From Propionimicrobium sp. PCR01-08-3 (GTDB lineage: Bacteria > Actinomycetota > Actinomycetes > Propionibacteriales > Propionibacteriaceae), in the NCBI RefSeq assembly GCF_030286045.1, contig NZ_CP127390.1:434001-498000 (forward strand): 64,000 nt of DNA. Direction: 5' to 3'. The notes under the pieces are model-generated. The model did no database searches and had not been told where the DNA came from. It saw nothing but the letters and a program-made list of their open reading frames with translations. Positions 47,058 through 57,214 of this stretch are shown here, piece by piece; positions within the stretch are counted from its first letter, which is position 1, and every line of letters begins with the position of its first letter. The position numbers and the translations under genes were made by a program.

Positions 47058-47468
47058 ATGGCTACTGCAGGCCGAAAAGGTGCCGCTGCCAAGACCAAGG
47101 TGCGGCGCAAGGAAAAGAAGAATGTGGTTGCCGGACAGGCCCACATCAAATCCACGTTCAACAACACCATCATCACCATCACGGACGCCACCGGCGCAGT
47201 CATCGCCTGGGCCAGTTCGGGCACCGTGGGCTTCAAGGGTTCGCGCAAGTCGACCCCGTTCGCCGCTCAGATGGCCGCCGAGGCCGCAGGGCGTCGCGCG
47301 ATGGAGCACGGCATGAAGCGTGTTGACGTTTTCGTCAAGGGTCCTGGATCGGGACGCGAGACCGCGATTCGTTCGCTCGGTGGTATCGGGCTCGAGGTCG
47401 GCACCATTTCTGATGTCACCCCGATGCCGCACAACGGCTGCCGCCCGCCCAAGCGCCGTCGCGTCTAG
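47058..47468 (+). CDS. rpsK: 30S ribosomal protein S11
   Basis: 136-aa S11 at the platform near the E site. [39 protein letters not shown] and [13 protein letters not shown] are diagnostic. AAGGAGAACAAC precedes the ATG. Confidence 0.98.
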   Translation: MATAGRKGAAAKTKVRRKEKKNVVAGQAHIKSTFNNTIITITDATGAVIAWASSGTVGFKGSRKSTPFAAQMAAEAAGRRAMEHGMKRVDVFVKGPGSGRETAIRSLGGIGLEVGTISDVTPMPHNGCRPPKRRRV

Positions 47469-47500
47469 TCAACCCGAGCCTTAGAAAGGACTTAACAACC

Positions 47501-48106
47501 ATGGCCCGTTATACCGGACCCATTACCAAGAAGTCCCGTCGTCTCGGGACCGACCTCGTCGGCAACGACAAGGCATTCGAGCATCGCCCTTACCCCCCGG
47601 GCCAGCACGGACGCGGACGCACCAAGGATTCCGAGTACCTGCTGCAGCTCAAGGAGAAGCAGAAGGCCCGCTACGCCTACGGTGTGCTGGAGAAGCAGTT
47701 CCGCCGCTACTACGCCGAAGCCGACCGGCTGCCGGGCAAGACCGGCACCACGCTGCTCCAGATCCTGGAGTCGCGCCTCGACAACGTCGTGTACCGCGCG
47801 GGATTCGCGTCCACTCGCCGTCAGGCCCGCCAGATGGTCAGCCATGGCCACCTGCTGGTCAACGGCAAGCGAGTGACGATCCCCAGCTACCGGGTGAGCC
47901 CGCTGGACATCGTCGACGTCGCGCCGAAGTCGATCAACATGACGCCCTTCGTGATCGCCCGCGAGACCTGGGGCGAACGCGAGGTTCCGGGCTGGCTGAC
48001 CGTCAAGCCGAACCGGATGCGCGCGCTGGTGCACCAGCTGCCCACCCGCGAGCAGATCGCGATCGACGTCAACGAGCAGGCCATCGTCGAGCTCTACTCG
48101 AAGTAA
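47501..48106 (+). CDS. rpsD: 30S ribosomal protein S4
   Basis: 201-aa S4, a primary 16S rRNA binder with an S4 RNA-binding domain (SRLDNVVYRAGFASTRRQARQMVSHGHLLVNGKRV). It lacks the N-terminal zinc cysteines seen in some S4 proteins. In other bacteria S4 represses its operon; a structured region directly follows this gene. Confidence 0.98.
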   Translation: MARYTGPITKKSRRLGTDLVGNDKAFEHRPYPPGQHGRGRTKDSEYLLQLKEKQKARYAYGVLEKQFRRYYAEADRLPGKTGTTLLQILESRLDNVVYRAGFASTRRQARQMVSHGHLLVNGKRVTIPSYRVSPLDIVDVAPKSINMTPFVIARETWGEREVPGWLTVKPNRMRALVHQLPTREQIAIDVNEQAIVELYSK

Positions 48107-48112
48107 GAGATT

Positions 48113-48239
48113 GCGGGAGCAGGCCGGGCTGTGGGCAAGCGTGCCTGCCGCCGGCCTGGTTCCCGCGATTTCCAGAACCAACGGGACGCGGAAAGGTTCC
48201 GCGTCCCACCTATCGCACCGTCATATAGCGGTCGGTGCG
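48113..48239 (+). promoter_or_regulatory. Structured rpsD-rpoA intercistronic region
   Basis: Three nested or successive hairpins occupy the whole 146-bp spacer. These are GCGGGAGCAGGCCGG (48113-48127) with CCGGCCTGGTTCCCGC (48151-48166), GGGACGCGGAA/TTCCGCGTCCC (48183-48193 and 48197-48207, 3-nt loop), and CGCACCG/CGGTGCG (48214-48220 and 48233-48239). The second resembles a terminator without a T run. Likely attenuation, processing or translational control of rpoA. Confidence 0.6.
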
Positions 48240-48252
48240 GGAAGGACACCTT

Positions 48253-49278
48253 ATGCTCATCGCACAGCGCCCGACCCTTGTCGAAGAGGTCGTCGCCGAG
48301 AATCGTTCACGGTTCGTCATCGAACCGCTGGAGCCGGGCTTCGGGTACACCCTTGGTAACTCGCTGCGCCGCACGTTGCTGTCGTCCATTCCGGGCGCCG
48401 CGGTCACCAGCATCAAGATCGAGGGCAACCAACACGAGTTCAGCACTCTTCCCGGAGTGATGGAAGACGTCACCGAGATCATCCTCAACCTCAAGTCGTT
48501 GGTGCTCACCAGCGAAGAGGACGAGCCGGTCGCCATGTACCTGCGTAAGTCGGGCGCCGGGGCTGTCACTGCAGCCGATATCGCCGCACCGGCGGGCGTC
48601 GAGGTGCTCAATCCGGAGCTGCACATCGCCGAGCTGAACGAGAAGGGCGCCATCGAGATGGAGCTCATCGTCGAGCGTGGCCGCGGCTACGTCTCGGCTG
48701 CTCAAAACGATGATCCCGAGGCGGAGATCGGCCGTATCGCGGTCGACTCGATCTACTCGCCGGTCACCAAGGTCACCTACAAGGTCGAGGCCACTCGCGT
48801 CGAGACCCGCACCGACTTCGACCGGCTGATCCTTGATGTCGAGACCAAACCCGCCATCACGCCGCGTGATGCGGTGGCCAGCGCAGGCAAGACCCTGGTC
48901 GAGCTGTTCGGCCTGGCTCGCGAGTTGAACGTCGAGGCCGAGGGTATCGATATCGGCCCCAGCCCGGTGGACGAGCAGCTGGCAGCAGATTTGCAGCTGC
49001 CGGTCGAAGACCTGAATCTCACCGTCCGCTCCTACAACTGCCTCAAGCGCGAGGGCATCCACACCGTGGGTGAGTTGGTCGGACGCAGCGAACAGGATCT
49101 GCTCGACATCCGCAACTTCGGTTCGAAGTCGATCGACGAGGTCAAGCAGAAGCTCGCCGAGCTCGGCCTGTCGCTCAAGGACAGCGCTCCCGGCTTCGAT
49201 CCGCTGGCTGCAGCCGACCAGTTCTCCGATGCCGATGGCGACGAGGACGACGAGTTCATCGAGACCGAGCAGTACTGA
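48253..49278 (+). CDS. rpoA: RNA polymerase alpha subunit
   Basis: 341-aa subunit that nucleates polymerase assembly and contacts promoter UP elements and activators. N-terminal domain [30 protein letters not shown]-terminal domain with [21 protein letters not shown] and [22 protein letters not shown] 48253 (GAAGGA upstream) is the family start. Acidic C-terminal tail. Confidence 0.98.
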   Translation: MLIAQRPTLVEEVVAENRSRFVIEPLEPGFGYTLGNSLRRTLLSSIPGAAVTSIKIEGNQHEFSTLPGVMEDVTEIILNLKSLVLTSEEDEPVAMYLRKSGAGAVTAADIAAPAGVEVLNPELHIAELNEKGAIEMELIVERGRGYVSAAQNDDPEAEIGRIAVDSIYSPVTKVTYKVEATRVETRTDFDRLILDVETKPAITPRDAVASAGKTLVELFGLARELNVEAEGIDIGPSPVDEQLAADLQLPVEDLNLTVRSYNCLKREGIHTVGELVGRSEQDLLDIRNFGSKSIDEVKQKLAELGLSLKDSAPGFDPLAAADQFSDADGDEDDEFIETEQY

Positions 49279-49307
49279 TCCCTCACTAATCACCTGGAGA
49301 ACGAATA

Positions 49308-49874
49308 ATGCCCAAGCCAACCAAGGGCCCCCGCCTCGGCGGCAGCCCTGCCCACGAGCGGATCATCCTGGCCAACCTGGCCAGCCAGCTGTTCGAGCAC
49401 GGCCGGATCACCACCACCGAGACCCGCGCCCGCCGGATGCAGCCGCTGGCCGAACGCCTGATCAGCAAGGCCAAGCGCGGTGACCTGCACAATCGCCGGA
49501 TCGTGCGCCAGACAATCACTAGCCCGGACGTACTGCACACGTTGTTCGCAGAGATCGCCCCCGCGATGGAAGGCCGCGACGGCGGATACACCCGGATCAC
49601 CAAGATCGGCCCGCGCAAGGGCGACAACGCCCCGATGGCGGTCATCGAACTGATCACCACCGCGCCGGTCGCTTCGAAGAATGCTGCTCCGGCCGCCTCG
49701 GACGTCAAGGACGCCATCGACCAGGCAGCGGACGAGGATCTGGCCGCCGACGTCGAAGAGGTGGCAGCCGCTGCCGACGAGGCGGAGATCGAAGCCGAGG
49801 TAGTGGCTGAAGAAGCCGCGACCGAGGCCGAAGAGGCCGATGAGCAGGCTCAGGAGAAGTCCGAAGAGGCCTGA
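49308..49874 (+). CDS. rplQ: 50S ribosomal protein L17 with long acidic C-terminal extension
   Basis: 188-aa L17. The first 120 residues are standard ([55 protein letters not shown]). The last 65 are an Ala/Glu/Asp-rich extension (such as [20 protein letters not shown]) absent from E. coli L17. Extensions are common in actinomycetes, but this one is long and acidic. Last gene of the alpha operon, followed by a double hairpin. Confidence 0.96.
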   Translation: MPKPTKGPRLGGSPAHERIILANLASQLFEHGRITTTETRARRMQPLAERLISKAKRGDLHNRRIVRQTITSPDVLHTLFAEIAPAMEGRDGGYTRITKIGPRKGDNAPMAVIELITTAPVASKNAAPAASDVKDAIDQAADEDLAADVEEVAAAADEAEIEAEVVAEEAATEAEEADEQAQEKSEEA

Positions 49875-49897
49875 TCTCGATCGGCTGACCGCTCACA

Positions 49898-49966
49898 GGA
49901 CCCCTTGAGGGTCCATAGACTGCTGAAGACCGGTGGTGTCCTATTGGGGTGCCACCGGTCTTTTAT
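49898..49966 (+). terminator. Double terminator after rplQ
   Basis: GGACCC/GGGTCC (49898-49903 and 49909-49914) is followed by AAGACCGGTGG (49926-49936) pairing with CCACCGGTCTT (49952-49962), ending in TTTTAT. Strong end of the alpha operon. Confidence 0.92.
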
Positions 49967-50017
49967 GTTGCCTCGGATTTGTGCCGGCAACCGGCCGCGC
50001 CGGGGGCGCAGGGTGGG

Positions 50018-50023
50018 TAGGCT
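50018..50023 (+). promoter_or_regulatory. Candidate -10 box for the glycosyltransferase operon
   Basis: TAGGCT 27 bp before the ATG at 50051, with GGAGGGAGG as ribosome-binding site in between. Confidence 0.5.
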
Positions 50024-50050
50024 CGTCGGGTCGGCGATCGGAGGGAGGCC

Positions 50051-51232
50051 ATGGTGGCTGAGTTGCGCATCGCTCAACTCGCGAACTTCGTCGGCCCGAC
50101 GTCGGGCGGGATGAAGGTTGCCATCAACGAACTCGGTCGTGGCTATCTCGGCCACGGCGCTCGGCGGATGCTTATCATTCCCGGTCCGCGTGACCAGGTC
50201 ACCGAGTCCGACGACGGGATAGTTGCCGAGATCCGGGCGCCGAAGGTGTCGTCCGCCTACCGGATGATCGTCGAGCCCCGGCGCGCCTTCGAGCTGCTCG
50301 CGAAGTTCGCTCCCACATCGGTGGAATGCTCCGACAAATGGACGCTGTCGTCGGTGGGTGGCTGGGCGGCCCGGCGTGGCGTCGGCTCGGTGCTGTTCAG
50401 TCACGAGCGGCTGGACGACATGGCCTCGAACTGGCTGCGCAGCCGCCGGTTCGCGAAGCCTGTGGTGAAGGGCATGAACCGCCGTCTGGCCCGTGATTTC
50501 GATCGTGTGGTTGTGACCTCCGATTATTCGTCGGGGGAGTGGACGGGGTCAGACGCCGAGCTCCGCAAGGTGCCGCTCGGTGTCGATCTGGAGACCTTTC
50601 GTCCGGACCAACCGGCTGGTGCCGAGAGTTCGTTCCTGGGCTCCTCGCCTTTGGAAGGCGTCGGTGACGGTGAACCTGAGCGGGACCGGCCACTGCAGCT
50701 GTGCTACGCGGGGCGGATGTCGCACGAGAAACATCCGCAGCTCGCGGTGGCCGCCGCATGCGAGCTGCATCGGCGCGGCGCCGACTTCGAGCTGCACATG
50801 TATGGCACCGGCCCGGATCTGGAGAAGCTGCGCCAACAGGCCGGAAACGCGCCGATCTTTTTTGATGGCTTTCTGCCCGGACGGGCCGAGGTGGCCAGGG
50901 TGCTGGCCGGCTCCGACATCTCCCTTTCGGTGAGCCCGACCGAAACCTTCGGGCTGGCGGTTCTCGAGGCGTTGGCCTGCGGAACTCCGGTCGTCACCTC
51001 CGACCGCGGGGGCGCCCGCGAATTGATCACCAGCAGGTGCGGCGAATGGGGGACTCCTGATGCCCCGGGAATCGCGGACGCCATCGAGCGGCTGGCCTCA
51101 CGACTGGACGCAGGCGTCCGGTTGGCGGCGCGATCGCATGCCTGCGAATACGACTGGACGAGGCCGGTGTCACGCATGATGGAGATACACGAGCGGGCGA
51201 CGTGGACGACGAAAGGCAGGCGAACACGATGA
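50051..51232 (+). CDS. GT4-family glycosyltransferase
   Basis: 393-aa GT-B enzyme. N-terminal acceptor domain begins LRIAQLANFVGPTSGGMKVA. The donor domain has LCYAGRMSHEKHPQLAVAA, FELHMYGTGPDLEKLR and the E-x7-E element PTETFGLAVLEALACGTPVV. It resembles NDP-sugar (often GDP-mannose) retaining transferases for glycolipids or lipomannan; the acceptor is unknown. Overlaps the next gene in ATGA fashion. Confidence 0.85.
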   Translation: MVAELRIAQLANFVGPTSGGMKVAINELGRGYLGHGARRMLIIPGPRDQVTESDDGIVAEIRAPKVSSAYRMIVEPRRAFELLAKFAPTSVECSDKWTLSSVGGWAARRGVGSVLFSHERLDDMASNWLRSRRFAKPVVKGMNRRLARDFDRVVVTSDYSSGEWTGSDAELRKVPLGVDLETFRPDQPAGAESSFLGSSPLEGVGDGEPERDRPLQLCYAGRMSHEKHPQLAVAAACELHRRGADFELHMYGTGPDLEKLRQQAGNAPIFFDGFLPGRAEVARVLAGSDISLSVSPTETFGLAVLEALACGTPVVTSDRGGARELITSRCGEWGTPDAPGIADAIERLASRLDAGVRLAARSHACEYDWTRPVSRMMEIHERATWTTKGRRTR

Positions 51233-51873
51233 AGGGTAGTAAGGCGTGGTGGCTCGGGTTGTTGACCGGAGCGGCGGCGGTCGCGGTCGCTCCGGTGGTG
51301 ATACGGGCGCCAAAACCGGCACTGAACCTGCCGCGTGACATTCGTACCTTGGACGAGGCGCTCGGCGACTGTCTTGCGTCCGGCCAAGATGGCTGGGATC
51401 TGGTGGACTACGCGACACGGCTGGTGAACGAGAAGTTCACCCGGTATTCGGTCTGGCATCTATGGGAGAACTCCGGCCTAGCCTTCGCCAACAGCAGAGG
51501 ATTCTCCGAGCAGTACAACCTTGCGCTGGCCCGGATCCTTGCCGGTTTGGGATACGAGGTGCATGCCGTGCATGCCCGGCATGTGCGTTTCGATCCGGAG
51601 CGTCCCGGCAGTGCGCCCTGGCGCGACGGTCACACCTGGCTGAAGGTCGGCTATCAGGGCGAGACGCGCGACGTGTGTGCCTCCCGTGCACAGCACCGTG
51701 CCGGCCAGGTGAGTTTCACCGCCCAGAGCGCGACCAAGCCGGTGCGTTTTTGGACGGGAGCTGCGGTGCGGCTGGGGCTTGCGGGTCCGGTCGGCTATGA
51801 GGTGTGGAAGTCGCTGCTCGATCGGCGTCCCGTACCGCGCTGGGTCTTCCGGGGATTCCACGATCGCGGATGA
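51229..51873 (+). CDS. Transglutaminase-like membrane-anchored protein, catalytic Cys replaced by Ser
   Basis: 214-aa protein with an N-terminal membrane helix or uncleaved signal (AWWLGLLTGAAAVAVAPVVI). A transglutaminase/cysteine-protease-like core follows: GFSEQYNLALARILAGLGYEV, DGHTWLKVGYQGETRDVCAS. His135 and Asp148 occupy the second and third triad positions. The residue at the usual nucleophile position (G-x-C-x-[DEQ]-[YF]) is Ser93. It may be inactive or use serine. ATG 51229 overlaps the glycosyltransferase stop by 4 bp and has AAAGGCAGG upstream. Confidence 0.6.
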   Translation: MKGSKAWWLGLLTGAAAVAVAPVVIRAPKPALNLPRDIRTLDEALGDCLASGQDGWDLVDYATRLVNEKFTRYSVWHLWENSGLAFANSRGFSEQYNLALARILAGLGYEVHAVHARHVRFDPERPGSAPWRDGHTWLKVGYQGETRDVCASRAQHRAGQVSFTAQSATKPVRFWTGAAVRLGLAGPVGYEVWKSLLDRRPVPRWVFRGFHDRG

Positions 51874-51895
51874 GAAGAGCAAATCAATAAATGAG

Positions 51896-51925
51896 AGGGC
51901 CGCTGAGATGTCTCCCAGCGGCCCT
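51896..51925. terminator. Bidirectional terminator between transglutaminase-like and rpf genes
   Basis: A perfect 10-bp stem AGGGCCGCTG (51896-51905) with CAGCGGCCCT (51916-51925). On the minus strand it is followed by CTCATTTATTGATTT. Confidence 0.85.
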
Positions 51926-51954
51926 TCGCCGTATTACTTAACTTGCAGGAATGA

Positions 51955-53210
<1,256 letters not shown>

Positions 53211-54326
53211 CTAATACCAGCCGTTTGCGTAGGAGTGTGCGAGCGCCTGCTGCCAGCCGCCATAGCGCTCCTTCACATACTGATCGCCCCACTGGAGCGC
53301 GACAATCGGATCGTTCCAGCTGCCCCCCAACTTTGAGCAGGGCAGGGCCTGGGTCAGGCCGCAGGCTCCGCTGGACGCGTTCACTGCCGAGGGATTCCAA
53401 CCTGATTCGCGCTGTACGAGGATTTCGGCGGCCGACCAATCCGACTCGGCGATACCTGCCTGGGACATCCAGTCCGCGTGGCTGCCGGTGTAATCGGTCT
53501 GCTTGGTGCCGACGCTGATCTGTTCGTCGATGGGGTCGGTGGTGACTTCTTCGCTCACCACGGTCCGGGACTCCTCGGCCCCGTCGACCGTGGTCACCTG
53601 GTAGATGACGGTCTTTTCACCGTTGGTGCCCTCGGTGGTCACCTTGGTGGATCCCTTGGCCAGGGACGAATCGTCCGTGCGGTGCGATTGATAGTCGATC
53701 GCCACGTCTTCGGAGACCTCGCTGACCTCGACTCGCTGCACCGTGACCTCGGCGCCCTCACTCAAGGCGGCGGTGAGCTTGGGGCTCACCCGGTCGTTGC
53801 CGTCCAGCTGAATGCCGACCTCGTTGAGCAGGCTCTGGACGTCGGCAGCCGTGGTGGTCACCTCGGACCATTCACCGTCCGCCCAGATCCAGACATCCTT
53901 CGGGGTGCTGGCCGTGAAGGTCAGGCCGTCGCGTCCCAGAGGAGTCGAACGGTCCACCGACAGCCGGGTCGCCGGATCATGCAGGCCGATTTCTTCGAGT
54001 GCATCCTGCACCGTGGTCGCGGTCGTCCAGTAAGTCTCTTCCTCACCGTCGGTGATCACGGTCACCGGACGCACGTATTTCACGTCGACTTCGGTTCCGT
54101 CGTTGATCGGGGCATCGGCCGCGGGGCTGACCTCGTCGCGATCATTGAGCGCGATACCGCTGGCATTCAGCGCGTCCTGCACGGTGTGGCCCCAGATGTG
54201 AACGACCTGCTGCTCGCCATCGATGGTCAACTCGACCGCCTTGTTTGCTGCGCTGGCGGTGGCACCGGCGCCAAGTGACACCACGGTGACAACACCGGCG
54301 ATGGCTACGGTGAGTGATCGTCTCAT
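53211..54326 (-). CDS. DUF348-G5 secreted enzyme with lytic-transglycosylase-like C-terminal domain
   Basis: 371-aa paralogue of the Rpf gene. It shares the signal peptide, three DUF348 repeats and G5 domain, with near-identical stretches ([37 protein letters not shown]). The catalytic module differs: ESDWSAAEILVQRESGWNPSAVN, ACGLTQALPCSKLGG and WGDQYVKERYGGWQQALAHSYANGWY resemble a short SLT-type lysozyme fold with Glu in QRESGWNP. A duplicated scaffold with a swapped catalytic end. TTGATA and TAGGCT upstream on the minus strand form its likely promoter. Confidence 0.85.
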   Translation of the reverse strand: MRRSLTVAIAGVVTVVSLGAGATASAANKAVELTIDGEQQVVHIWGHTVQDALNASGIALNDRDEVSPAADAPINDGTEVDVKYVRPVTVITDGEEETYWTTATTVQDALEEIGLHDPATRLSVDRSTPLGRDGLTFTASTPKDVWIWADGEWSEVTTTAADVQSLLNEVGIQLDGNDRVSPKLTAALSEGAEVTVQRVEVSEVSEDVAIDYQSHRTDDSSLAKGSTKVTTEGTNGEKTVIYQVTTVDGAEESRTVVSEEVTTDPIDEQISVGTKQTDYTGSHADWMSQAGIAESDWSAAEILVQRESGWNPSAVNASSGACGLTQALPCSKLGGSWNDPIVALQWGDQYVKERYGGWQQALAHSYANGWY

Positions 54327-54369
54327 CGGTTCGTTTTCTCCAGTGCGCTAGGCGGCTCGTTCGATGAAT

Positions 54370-54410
54370 AGCCTAATCGAAACCTGAGAAATATCAAAGA
54401 AAACCTGAGA
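54370..54410 (-). promoter_or_regulatory. Promoter with paired direct repeats upstream of the DUF348-G5 gene
   Basis: Minus-strand TTGATA (54397-54392), a 16-bp spacer and TAGGCT (54375-54370). AACCTGAGA occurs on the plus strand at 54381-54389, within the spacer, and 54402-54410, just upstream of the -35. These are placed like activator or repressor sites. Confidence 0.5.
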
Positions 54411-54577
54411 GTATTACTGAAACACCTAGTCGCAGCCGGACAGTCCTTCTCAGGATCTCTCAGTCTTGGACGCTGACTGGTTGCTCGCTCGCCGAAAGGG
54501 GTCTGCTGCTGTTGCAGAGCGCGCGATATCTCCGGGTTGTGGCCAGGGGGTTGTGTTCAGGGGAGACCTGGCACAGC

Positions 54578-54611
54578 AAAGCGCCCTCGTCCGGATGGAC
54601 GAAGGCGCTTT
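54578..54611 (-). terminator. Terminator of sodA
   Basis: AAAGCGCCCTCGTCC (54578-54592) and GGACGAAGGCGCTTT (54597-54611); the single mismatch becomes a G-U pair in the minus-strand RNA. Loop GGAT. Confidence 0.88.
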
Positions 54612-54631
54612 GAGTAAGCGGAAAACGGGTA

Positions 54632-55234
54632 CTACTTGACCGAGGCCTTCGCGAAGCGCTCGGCAACGTCGTTCCAATTGACGACATGCCAGAAGGCGTC
54701 GACATAATCGGCCTTCACGTTCTTGTACTGAAGGTAGAAGGCGTGCTCCCACATGTCGAGCAGCAGCAGCGGAACCGAGCCGACCGGCAGGTTGTTCTGA
54801 TGATCGTAGAAGGACAGCGTGTTCAGGCGTCCCGCGAGCGGATCGTAGACCAGGGCGCCCCAGCCGGAGCCCTGAATCGACAGCGCCGCCTGGCCGAACT
54901 GCTTCTTGAAGGCGTCGAAGCTGTCGAAGTACTCATCGATGGCCGCAGCGAGGTCTCCCGAGGGCGCTTCGGGAGCGTTCGGCCCCAGGTTCTTCCAGAA
55001 CACGCTGTGGTTCTGATGCCCGGCGAGGTTGAACGCGAGATCCTTCTCCAGCTTGCTGATGGTTCCGAAATCGCCCTTGTCACGGGCCTCGGCGAGCTTG
55101 TCGAGCGCAGTATTCGCACCGTCCACATAGGTCTTGTGGTGCTTGTCGTGGTGCAACTGCATGATCTCCGCGCTGATGTAAGGCTCCAGCGCGCTGTAGT
55201 CATAATCAAGGTCAGGCAAAGTGTAAACAGCCAT
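54632..55234 (-). CDS. sodA: Fe/Mn superoxide dismutase
   Basis: 200-aa enzyme converting superoxide to oxygen and hydrogen peroxide. Metal ligands His28 ([11 protein letters not shown]), His76 (HQNHSVFW), Asp160 and His164 ([17 protein letters not shown]). FYDHQNNLP places His145 in the position linked with metal choice in actinobacterial enzymes, so Fe, Mn or cambialistic use cannot be settled. ATG 55234 has GAGAGGAAGAG upstream; the longer reading is leader. Own terminator downstream. Confidence 0.97.
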   Translation of the reverse strand: MAVYTLPDLDYDYSALEPYISAEIMQLHHDKHHKTYVDGANTALDKLAEARDKGDFGTISKLEKDLAFNLAGHQNHSVFWKNLGPNAPEAPSGDLAAAIDEYFDSFDAFKKQFGQAALSIQGSGWGALVYDPLAGRLNTLSFYDHQNNLPVGSVPLLLLDMWEHAFYLQYKNVKADYVDAFWHVVNWNDVAERFAKASVK

Positions 55235-55460
55235 TGTCGCTTCTCTTCCTCTCCCGTGGGGGAATCGTGTCGTTCCCGGAAAGCAAAAACTGGAACCGGG
55301 CACCGTTGCCTTGTACAGCGGCGACCGCCCAGCTGTTTATTCCGGACTCGCCTACTTCTAAAGGTTTCACAGTCCTCCGTGACATCCAGGAGTCGTGTGT
55401 CGCGCGCCCGCGGGTGCAGCCGCTAGGTGTGCCCTTCAAAAGACGACGAGCCCAGTATTG

Positions 55461-55498
55461 GAGGTCGCCCGGATGGACCGTGCCTTCCGGGCGACCTC
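55461..55498 (-). terminator. Terminator of csbD
   Basis: A perfect 12-bp stem GAGGTCGCCCGG (55461-55472) with CCGGGCGACCTC (55487-55498), 11 bp after the csbD stop. Confidence 0.8.
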
Positions 55499-55508
55499 GT
55501 GATTGTGA

Positions 55509-55703
55509 TCAGCCCTTGATGTCATCGCCGGCATCCTTGACTGCGTCCTTGGCCTGCTCGCCGGCCTGCTTCAGCTTCGACTTCGCCTGATCGGCGTTGC
55601 CCTCGGCCTGCAGCTTCTGGTTGTCGGTTGCGTCTCCGACGCTTTCCTTGATCTTGCCGGCTGCCTCTTGGGCCTTGTTCTTGATGTCGTCGCCCAATCC
55701 CAT
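55509..55703 (-). CDS. CsbD-family stress protein
   Basis: 64-aa hydrophilic, Lys/Asp/Ala-rich helical protein MGLGDDIKNKAQEAAGKIKE..., with ATDNQKLQAEGNADQAKSKLKQAG: the CsbD signature. Homologues are general-stress proteins induced by alternative sigma factors in Bacillus; molecular role unknown. ATG 55703 with GGAGG upstream is preferred over an extension of 14 residues. Monocistronic. Confidence 0.88.
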   Translation of the reverse strand: MGLGDDIKNKAQEAAGKIKESVGDATDNQKLQAEGNADQAKSKLKQAGEQAKDAVKDAGDDIKG

Positions 55704-55757
55704 GGGTGGCCTCCTCTGCATATCGGGTGCGGTTTCAGTCCACACTAGGAGAATTGG

Positions 55758-56369
55758 CTAGCCACCGTGGCTGATTCGCTGCACGCGAAAGACCCGGAAC
55801 CCTTTGGCCGACGCGATCCGTTCGGCGTTCCAGCCCTGGGTGGCGAGCCAGACCTGTAAGGAGTCGGCCCCGAGGTTCTTGCCCACCACCAGAAATGCCG
55901 AGCCCCCCGGGCTCAGCCTGGGCAGCCAGGTCAGCAGGAGTTGATGCAGAGCTTGCTTGCCTATCCGGATGGGAGGGTTCGACCAGATTTCGTCATAGCG
56001 CGGTTCTTCGCTCAACAGCTCATCCGGACGCCTGGCCCGCACTCGATCGTCCACTCCGAGTGCCCGGGCGTTTTCGGTCGTCAGTTGCAGGGCGAGGTCG
56101 TTGACGTCGACGGCGTCCACTTGCGCGTTCTCGCATTCGCTGGCCAAGGCGATCGCTATCGGACCGAATCCACAGCCGAGGTCGAGCAGCCTGGTGGCAC
56201 CGTCGTCCGGCGGGGTGGCCGAGCGAAAGAGCACCCGGGTACCGATGTCGAGTTGGTGGGCGCTGAAGACCCCGGGCGCCGAATGGAATTCGTAATCGCG
56301 GTCCCAGATTCTCGCGTGCACCAGGTGTCTGGACGACCGGTCGGTTGGGGTCTCGAAATAGTGGCTCAT
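55758..56369 (-). CDS. RsmC-like class I SAM methyltransferase
   Basis: 203-aa methyltransferase of the small-domain (RsmC/RlmG) type. SAM site RLLDLGCGFGPIAIALA, acidic VDAVDVNDLALQLTTEN, and catalytic SNPPIRIGKQALHQLL (NPP motif for exocyclic amino groups of guanine). YFETPTDRSS at the N terminus and FSAHQLDIGTRVLF are family blocks. It is a single catalytic domain without the N-terminal pseudodomain of E. coli RsmC. ATG 56369 overlaps the truA stop by 4 bp. Confidence 0.82.
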   Translation of the reverse strand: MSHYFETPTDRSSRHLVHARIWDRDYEFHSAPGVFSAHQLDIGTRVLFRSATPPDDGATRLLDLGCGFGPIAIALASECENAQVDAVDVNDLALQLTTENARALGVDDRVRARRPDELLSEEPRYDEIWSNPPIRIGKQALHQLLLTWLPRLSPGGSAFLVVGKNLGADSLQVWLATQGWNAERIASAKGFRVFRVQRISHGG

Positions 56370-57214
56370 TGATCGATCTCCTGCGGTTTGCGAAAGGACC
56401 TCGCTTGGGCTGCCCGGGCGGCCAACTGATCGTCCGGCGGATAGCCGACTTCCTCCAGGCAAAGCCCGTGGGCGGGCATCACGTAGACATCGTTGTGCCG
56501 CACCGGATGGGCGGCGACCTTGCCGAGCCAAGCCTCGTCGCGTCGTCCGGCACCCACCGCCCACAGCGCCCCGACCAGAGAGCGCACCATCGAATGGCAG
56601 AAGGCATCGGCGGTGACGTGGCATTCGATCATGCCGGTTTCGTCATCTCGTCGCACGGCGTGAAGGTCGGTGAGATGTCTGATCGAGGTGCCGAAATCGT
56701 TGCGCCGGCAAAACGGGGCGAAATCGTGCAGCCCGATCAGCAGCGTGGCCGCCTGGTTCAGGGCGTCCAGATCGAGACGTTCGCGGACGCGGGCCACGTG
56801 GCCGCGCAGCAGCGGATCGGGCTGCGAGTCGGCGTCCCACAGCCGGTAAACGTAGTGTCGCCAGATCGCCGCGAACCTCGCATCGAAGCCTTCGGGGGCG
56901 CGTTGCACCTGGTGGACGACGACATCGTTCGGAATCACCTTGAGCAGCCGCGAAGCCAGATGGGTGGCGTCATATTCCCTGGCCAGATCCATATGGGCGA
57001 CTTGCCCGCGAGCATGCACGCCGGCATCGGTGCGCCCGGCAACCGTCAGCTGAACAGGATCGGTTGTGCGCAGCACCGTGCTGATCCATTCCTCCAGAGT
57101 TCCCTGAACGGTGCGGAGCCCTTCTTGGGACGCCCAGCCATGGAACCCCGATCCGTCATAGGCGATATCGAGGCGCCATCTCCTGGCGGGTTTGCCGGAC
57201 GCCTCGATGCTCAT
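56366..57214 (-). CDS. truA: tRNA pseudouridine synthase A
   Basis: 282-aa enzyme making pseudouridine 38-40 in the anticodon stem-loop. Catalytic Asp63 in GRTDAGVHARGQVAH; LDIAYDGSGFHGWASQ near the N terminus; FCHSMVRSLVGALWAVG near the C terminus. In many actinomycetes truA follows rplQ directly; here it is on the opposite strand, with glycosyltransferase, rpf and sod genes in between. It overlaps trmB and the methyltransferase by 4 bp each, forming a three-gene RNA-modification operon. Confidence 0.95.
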   Translation of the reverse strand: MSIEASGKPARRWRLDIAYDGSGFHGWASQEGLRTVQGTLEEWISTVLRTTDPVQLTVAGRTDAGVHARGQVAHMDLAREYDATHLASRLLKVIPNDVVVHQVQRAPEGFDARFAAIWRHYVYRLWDADSQPDPLLRGHVARVRERLDLDALNQAATLLIGLHDFAPFCRRNDFGTSIRHLTDLHAVRRDDETGMIECHVTADAFCHSMVRSLVGALWAVGAGRRDEAWLGKVAAHPVRHNDVYVMPAHGLCLEEVGYPPDDQLAARAAQARSFRKPQEIDQ

